Below the pieces are notes generated by a model. That model made no database searches. It saw nothing but the letters and a program-made list of their open reading frames with translations, and was not told where the DNA came from. From Azoarcus sp. KH32C (GTDB lineage Bacteria > Pseudomonadota > Gammaproteobacteria > Burkholderiales > Rhodocyclaceae), in the NCBI RefSeq assembly GCF_000349945.1, contig NC_020516.1, positions 4,836,001 to 4,900,000 of the forward strand: a stretch of DNA of 64,000 nucleotides. Reading direction: 5' to 3'. Numbering within the stretch: the first letter of the stretch is position 1; every line of letters starts with the position of its first letter. Below are positions 59,921-64,000 of this stretch, piece after piece. Made by a program: the position numbers and the translations under genes.

Positions 59921-60279
59921 AGTGCTTTCCTTTTATTGGTTTGGCACTGGCTGGCTTTGGACCGTTGTGGCTGGCTGGTGCGGTGTCTCTCGATTGGTAT
60001 TTGCCGGATCGGGAACCTTGTCCGGCGGCTGGATCCGCCTTTCCAACCCAGCGCTGCACTTTAAATGCGAATCATTTGCATTGCAAGCCCCGCTGCCAGC
60101 GAGCTTCAACCTCGCGACCAGCTCGTTCCGGACGCCGCTGTCCGCTCGCGGCGAACGAAGGTCGGCACGCGGTGGCGCCCCGGTACGCCGATCGCGCCCT
60201 CTACATACCGCCAAGCAGCAGGGCCGCAACCGTCTGGCCAACGCACCCTGCAAACCTGGGTGCAGGGCGCGGTGGGATC
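59921..60279. other. 359-base spacer with Fur-box-like palindrome
   Basis: No gene is supported. It holds the Fur-box-like site at 60063-60082, repeated TGGCTGG words around 59946-59981, and a hairpin at 60242-60271 (CCCTGCA / TGCAGGG) just after the yicC stop that may end the yicC transcript, although it lacks a T tract. Confidence 0.5.
60063..60082. promoter_or_regulatory. Fur-box-like palindrome
   Basis: AAATGCGAATCATTTGCATT is a near-perfect dyad (ATGCGAAT / ATTTGCAT around a central C) and matches 12 of 19 positions of the Fur consensus, including the whole AATCATT core. The nearest gene that could be controlled is the minus-strand membrane protein with its small leader frame. Confidence 0.45.
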
Positions 60280-61146
60280 TCACTCGATGTTCTGCACCTG
60301 CTCGCGCATCTGCTCGATCAGCACCTTCATCTCCATCGCAACGCCGGTGATGTCGGTCGCGGCGGACTTCGACGCGAGGGTGTTCGCTTCGCGGTTGAGT
60401 TCCTGCATCAGGAAATCCAGGCGCTTGCCGGCCGCGCCGCCGGCCTTGAGGATGCGGGCGACTTCCTCGAGGTGGGCCGTCAGGCGCGACAGTTCCTCGG
60501 CGACGTCGATGCGCTGCGCGAAGAGCGCGACCTCCTGGCGGATACGGTCCTCGTCGAGCGAGGCGACCGCTTCGCGCAGGCGCGCCGACAGGCGTTCCTG
60601 GTAGTCGGCGACGATCTCGGGCACGCGCGGCTGCGCCAACGCGACGAGTTCGCGCATGCGCACGAGTCGCTCGGTGATCATCGCGGCGAGCTTCTCGCCT
60701 TCACGGCGGCGCGTCGCGACGAATTCGTCGAGCGCGGCGCGGGCCATTTCGAGCAGCGCCGGCTGCAGCTCGTCGAAGCCGATACCGTCGTCGGCGAGCA
60801 TGCCGGGCCAGCGCAGCACTTCCGATACGCTCAGGGGGGAGGCTTCGGGCAGGCTCGCGCGCACCCGCGCCTGCGCTTCGCGCAGCTGGTCGAGCAGCCC
60901 GGCATTGAGCGCCAGGTTGCGCGGCGCCGCGCCGTTCGTGTGCAGGTTGAGGCGGCATTCGACCTTGCCGCGCGTGAGGCGCCCGGTGATCAGCTCGCGC
61001 AGCGCCGGTTCGGCTTGGCGCAGTTCGTCGCCGATGCGGAAAAAGAGGTCGAGATAGCGCGAATTGACGCTGCGCAGCTCGAGATTGAGGCTCACCTGCC
61101 CAAGGTCGCGGGTCTGGACCGCGAAACCGGTCATGCTGTGGATCAT
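60280..61146 (-). CDS. yicC: YicC/YloC-family endoribonuclease
   Basis: A 288-residue protein with the family's exact start MIHSMTGFA and the following stretch LELRSVNSRYLDLFFRIGDE, a central helical region, and the C-terminal EMKVLIEQMREQVQNIE. Family knowledge: YicC-type proteins are RNA-cleaving enzymes and affect small RNA stability. ATG at 61146 is fixed by the conserved N-terminus. It is divergent from the kinase gene across 50 bases. Confidence 0.93.
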   Translation of the reverse strand: MIHSMTGFAVQTRDLGQVSLNLELRSVNSRYLDLFFRIGDELRQAEPALRELITGRLTRGKVECRLNLHTNGAAPRNLALNAGLLDQLREAQARVRASLPEASPLSVSEVLRWPGMLADDGIGFDELQPALLEMARAALDEFVATRRREGEKLAAMITERLVRMRELVALAQPRVPEIVADYQERLSARLREAVASLDEDRIRQEVALFAQRIDVAEELSRLTAHLEEVARILKAGGAAGKRLDFLMQELNREANTLASKSAATDITGVAMEMKVLIEQMREQVQNIE

Positions 61147-61196
61147 GTCTGCTCTACTCCGGGAACCCGCCATGTTCCTGTACACTGCGGGCACCA

Positions 61197-62186
61197 ATGA
61201 ATTTGTCGTGGAAAGCCGAAGATTCGCCTTCCCCCATAATGCCGTCGCAAACCAACTGCCCTCTTCCCGCCGGTTATCAGCTGGATCAGTACCGAATCGA
61301 GCGGCAGCTGTCTCTCGGCGGCTTCTCGATCGTGTATCTGGCACACGATCCGGAAGGCACGCCGGTTGCGATCAAGGAATATCTGCCCAATTCGCTGGCG
61401 CTGCGCAAGGAAGGGGAGTTCGAGCCGCAGGTCACCGAGGAACACCTGCCGGCCTTCCGCTACGGCATGAAGTGCTTTTTCGAGGAAGGCCGCTCGCTTG
61501 CGAAGCTGATGCACCCGAACGTCGTGCAGGTGCTCAACTTTTTCCGTGCCAACGCCACAGTTTACATGGTCATGCGTTTCGAGCGCGGCCGCACACTTCA
61601 CGACTATATCCAGAAATACCGTGGACAGGTGCGCGAGATCTTCATTCGCGCCGTGTTCACACGCATGCTCAACGGCTTGCGCGAAGTGCATGCGCACAAA
61701 CTGCTGCACCTGGACATCAAGCCCTCGAACATCTACCTGCGCAACGACGGCACGCCGGTGCTGCTCGACTTCGGCGCGGCGCGGCAGACGCTGATGAGCG
61801 ATCAGCCGATCCTCAAGCCGATGTACACGCCGGGCTTCGCCTCGCCCGAGCAATACGAGAACCGCGACGCGCTGGGCCCCTGGAGCGACATCTACAGCGT
61901 CGGCGCGAGCCTCTATGCCTGCGTCACGGGCTCGGCGCCGCCGCGCGCCGATGAGCGCGTGAAGCGCGACACGCTGACGCCCACCGTCAAATCGAACGCA
62001 GGCAAGTACTCCGAGCAGTTGCTGCAGACCATCGACTGGTGCCTGAAGCTCGATCCGCTGGCGCGCCCGCAGAGCGTGTATTCGCTGCAGAAGGCGCTGC
62101 TGCGCAAGGCCGAGGGCGACCCCGTCCACGCGGGCCTCTTCGGCGACCTGGGCGCCAGACTGAAGTCCTTTATCGGACGCACATAA
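61197..62186 (+). CDS. Hanks-type serine/threonine protein kinase
   Basis: A 329-residue soluble kinase. Visible: P-loop SLGGFSIVYLAHD near residues 40-52, the lysine in VAIKEYLP, catalytic loop HLDIKPSNIYLRN, DFGAARQ, FASPEQYE and the Arg of helix H. No membrane helix or PASTA repeat follows. It sits next to a PP2C phosphatase, 10 bases downstream, forming a kinase-phosphatase pair, as often in betaproteobacteria, where such pairs may regulate secretion or stress. A second in-frame ATG at 61239 is a possible start. Confidence 0.9.
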   Translation: MNLSWKAEDSPSPIMPSQTNCPLPAGYQLDQYRIERQLSLGGFSIVYLAHDPEGTPVAIKEYLPNSLALRKEGEFEPQVTEEHLPAFRYGMKCFFEEGRSLAKLMHPNVVQVLNFFRANATVYMVMRFERGRTLHDYIQKYRGQVREIFIRAVFTRMLNGLREVHAHKLLHLDIKPSNIYLRNDGTPVLLDFGAARQTLMSDQPILKPMYTPGFASPEQYENRDALGPWSDIYSVGASLYACVTGSAPPRADERVKRDTLTPTVKSNAGKYSEQLLQTIDWCLKLDPLARPQSVYSLQKALLRKAEGDPVHAGLFGDLGARLKSFIGRT

Positions 62187-62196
62187 GGAAGCGACC

Positions 62197-63117
62197 GTGA
62201 AGTTCACCATTTACCAGGACAGCCGCATCGGCAAGCGCAGTTCGAACCAGGACCGCCTGGCGTACTGCTATTCGCGCGAGGCGCTGCTGATGCTCGTCGC
62301 CGACGGCATGGGCGGACACCTGCACGGCGATGTCGCGTCGCACATCTGCGTGCAGTTCATCACCGAGGCCTTCCAGCGCGAAGCCCGTCCGGTGCTGCCT
62401 GACCCGTCGATGTTCCTGTCGCGGGCGCTGACCAATGCGCACAACGCGATCCTCGACTATGCCTTCGACAAGAACCTCGCCGAGGCGCCGCGCACGACGG
62501 TCGTGGCCTGTGTCGTGCAGGAGGGCTTCGCGCAGTGGGCGCATGCCGGCGACTCGCGGCTCTATGTGCTGCGCCGCGGCCAGGTCGCGATGCACACCAA
62601 GGACCATTCGCGCGTGCAGATGATGATGGACCAGGGCCTGATCAACGCCGAGGAAGCCGCCCGCCACCCGAGCCGCAACCGCGTCTACAGCTGCCTCGGC
62701 GGCCACCATGCGCCGCAGGTCGAGTTCTCGAAGCGTCTGCCGCTGCGCGATGGCGACGTGCTCGCGCTGTGCTCGGACGGCGTATGGGGCCCGGTCGGCG
62801 ACGAGCTGCTCGCCACGGAGCTCAATGGCGGCGACGTCATGACCCAGGTCCCGAAAGTCATGGACAAGGCCGAGGAGCTTGCCGGCGCGTCGTGTGACAA
62901 CCTGTCAATGGTCGCGATGCAATGGCACGACGACACGACGCTGCCCCACGGCGACGCGGTCTCGACGCAGACCATGGCACTCGACAACTTCACGACCCAG
63001 CTCGAAGCCTTCGAGCGCACGACCCAGTCGCCGACCGCCCGCTACGACATCACCGACGACGAGATCGAGAAGGCCATCGCCGAGATCAACTCCGCCATCC
63101 AGAAATACAGCAAATAG
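62197..63117 (+). CDS. PP2C-family serine/threonine phosphatase
   Basis: A 306-residue phosphatase. Metal-binding aspartates are seen in SNQDRLAYC, VADGMGGHLHGD, HAGDSRLYVL and LALCSDGVWG, and near ASCDNLSMVAM. The C-terminal 70 residues (after the domain) are charged and of unknown role. It should oppose the kinase encoded immediately upstream. rph starts 11 bases after its stop. Confidence 0.92.
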   Translation: MKFTIYQDSRIGKRSSNQDRLAYCYSREALLMLVADGMGGHLHGDVASHICVQFITEAFQREARPVLPDPSMFLSRALTNAHNAILDYAFDKNLAEAPRTTVVACVVQEGFAQWAHAGDSRLYVLRRGQVAMHTKDHSRVQMMMDQGLINAEEAARHPSRNRVYSCLGGHHAPQVEFSKRLPLRDGDVLALCSDGVWGPVGDELLATELNGGDVMTQVPKVMDKAEELAGASCDNLSMVAMQWHDDTTLPHGDAVSTQTMALDNFTTQLEAFERTTQSPTARYDITDDEIEKAIAEINSAIQKYSK

Positions 63118-63127
63118 GAAAGTCTTC

Positions 63128-63844
63128 ATGCGCCCCAGCCAACGCCGCGCCGACGAACTGCGCCCGGTCCGCATCACCCGCAACTTCACCTGCCACGCCG
63201 AAGGCTCGGTGCTGATCGAATTCGGCGCGACGCGCGTGCTGTGCACCGCAACCGTCGAGGACTCCCTGCCGCCCTTCCTGCGCGGCAAGGGCCAGGGCTG
63301 GCTCACCGCCGAATACGGCATGCTGCCGCGCTCGACCCACACGCGCAGCGCACGCGAAGCCGCGAAGGGCAAGCAGAGCGGGCGCACGCAGGAGATCCAG
63401 CGCCTGATCGGCCGCAGCCTACGCGCGGTGGTCGACCTCGCCGCACTCGGCGAGCGCCAGATCATCATCGACTGCGACGTGCTGCAGGCCGACGGCGGCA
63501 CGCGCACGGCGTCGATTACCGGCGCCTGCGTCGCCGTCCATGATGCAATCACCAAGCTCGTCGCCGCGGGCAAGCTCGCCAAGAACCCGATGCGCGACTT
63601 CGTCGCCGCGGTCTCGGTCGGCATCCATCAGGGCACCCCGGTGCTCGATCTGGATTACCTGGAGGATTCCGACTGCGACACCGACATGAACGTCGTGATG
63701 ACCGGCGCCGGCGGTTTCGTCGAAGTCCAGGGCACGGCCGAAGGCAGCCCCTTCTCGCGCGAGGAACTCAACGCGCTGCTGGCACTCGCAGAAGGAGGCA
63801 TCCGCGAGCTCGTCGCCTTACAGAAGGCGGCGCTCGCGCAATAG
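63128..63844 (+). CDS. rph: Ribonuclease PH
   Basis: A 238-residue phosphorolytic exoribonuclease. The start RPSQRRADELRPVRITRNFT, the catalytic-region LTAEYGMLPRSTHTRSAREA, DCDVLQADGGTRTASITGAC and DLDYLEDSDCDTDMNVVMTG are all intact, including the C-terminal VEVQGTAEGSPFSREELNAL. It trims tRNA 3' ends. It precedes rdgB by 10 bases, the usual order in this lineage. Confidence 0.96.
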   Translation: MRPSQRRADELRPVRITRNFTCHAEGSVLIEFGATRVLCTATVEDSLPPFLRGKGQGWLTAEYGMLPRSTHTRSAREAAKGKQSGRTQEIQRLIGRSLRAVVDLAALGERQIIIDCDVLQADGGTRTASITGACVAVHDAITKLVAAGKLAKNPMRDFVAAVSVGIHQGTPVLDLDYLEDSDCDTDMNVVMTGAGGFVEVQGTAEGSPFSREELNALLALAEGGIRELVALQKAALAQ

Positions 63845-63854
63845 TGAGATCCTC

Positions 63855-64000
63855 ATGAGCAAACGACTCGTCCTCGCCAGCAACAACGCCAAGAAGGCGG
63901 CCGAACTGGCCGCGCTGCTCGCGCCGCTCGGCATCGAAGTGGTGCCGCAGGCGACGCTCGGCATTCCGGAAGCGGAAGAGCCGCACAACACTTTCGTCGA
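63855..64000 (+). CDS. rdgB: XTP/dITP diphosphatase RdgB (5' part; cut by window end)
   Basis: The first 48 codons of an RdgB/HAM1 protein: KRLVLASNNAKKAAELAALL at residues 3-22 is the family's N-terminal substrate-binding motif (LASNN..K). The rest lies beyond the window. It hydrolyses non-canonical purine nucleotides. The ATG is 10 bases after the rph stop. Confidence 0.85.
   Translation, partial: MSKRLVLASNNAKKAAELAALLAPLGIEVVPQATLGIPEAEEPHNTFV

Noticed and set aside
1..64000. Insertion sequences, prophage, CRISPR arrays, tRNA or rRNA genes
   Set aside because: No transposase, integrase, repeat-spacer array, cloverleaf-like segment or conserved rRNA stretch was recognised on reading both strands.

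Overview
The window is about 67-70% GC, densely coded, and reads as chromosomal DNA of a betaproteobacterium. It most resembles the Rhodocyclales (Azoarcus / Aromatoleum / Thauera type). This is inference from gene content: a glnK-amtB operon behind a sigma-54 promoter and NtrC-type boxes, the proteobacterial gshA-gshB pair, ThrH, UbiK, a PEP-CTERM exosortase substrate, an HD-GYP/EAL/hybrid-kinase signalling set and the yicC / kinase / PP2C / rph / rdgB block. I see no rRNA, tRNA, insertion sequence or CRISPR array.

Layout. 1-8.4 kb: housekeeping and accessory single genes (TSUP exporter, DJ-1 protein, BON protein, VOC protein, a persulfide dioxygenase-rhodanese divergent from a SulP permease, an alpha/beta hydrolase, two related lipoproteins). 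8.5-15.1 kb: a complete branched-chain amino-acid-type ABC transporter with two tandem binding proteins (livK-like x2, livH, livM, livG, livF). 15.2-15.7 kb: a GFA-family protein. 15.7-26.2 kb: a tight nine-gene operon on the minus strand and the most unusual part of the window. Its order is phosphatase-aminotransferase fusion, UbiU-like U32 protein, UbiV-like U32 protein, UbiU-like U32 protein, cytosolic NMT1/THI5-like protein, UbiU-like U32 protein, rifampin-phosphotransferase-like dikinase, SDR oxidoreductase, FAH-family hydrolase. A 21-bp palindrome lies just upstream, and an MFS exporter gene lies beyond it. I recognise no described pathway with this content.

26.3-33.3 kb: MFS exporter, then a four-gene signalling operon (MASE4 hybrid histidine kinase, two lone receiver proteins, GAF-degenerate GGDEF-EAL-receiver protein) preceded by an AT-richer spacer with repeated GGCAATG sites. 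33.6-36.5 kb: DUF72, comM and ubiK; the comM ribosome-binding site is buried in a long hairpin. 36.5-39.5 kb: NtrC/sigma-54-type control region, TorF-like porin, glnK, amtB. 39.6-46.2 kb: rhodanese, chemoreceptor, purU-thrH, ilvA, HD-GYP phosphodiesterase, plus a possible small RNA between thrH and ilvA. 46.2-55.7 kb: yheS, a coiled-coil protein, a DsbA-like isomerase, DUF2917 / LysR divergent pair, gshA-gshB-apbE with a terminator-like hairpin in the leader, and an orphan adenine methyltransferase. 55.9-64 kb: PEP-CTERM protein, EcsC, DUF488, GST, monooxygenase-like protein, a membrane protein with a Fur-box-like palindrome upstream, yicC, a Ser/Thr kinase-phosphatase pair, rph and the start of rdgB (cut by the window edge).

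How the parts work together. The torF-glnK-amtB block senses and takes up ammonium. The liv block imports amino acids or related solutes. gshA/gshB make glutathione, which the GST and persulfide dioxygenase families use. The U32 operon is proposed, as inference only, to carry out oxygen-independent hydroxylation plus phosphotransfer and transamination on an unknown small molecule.
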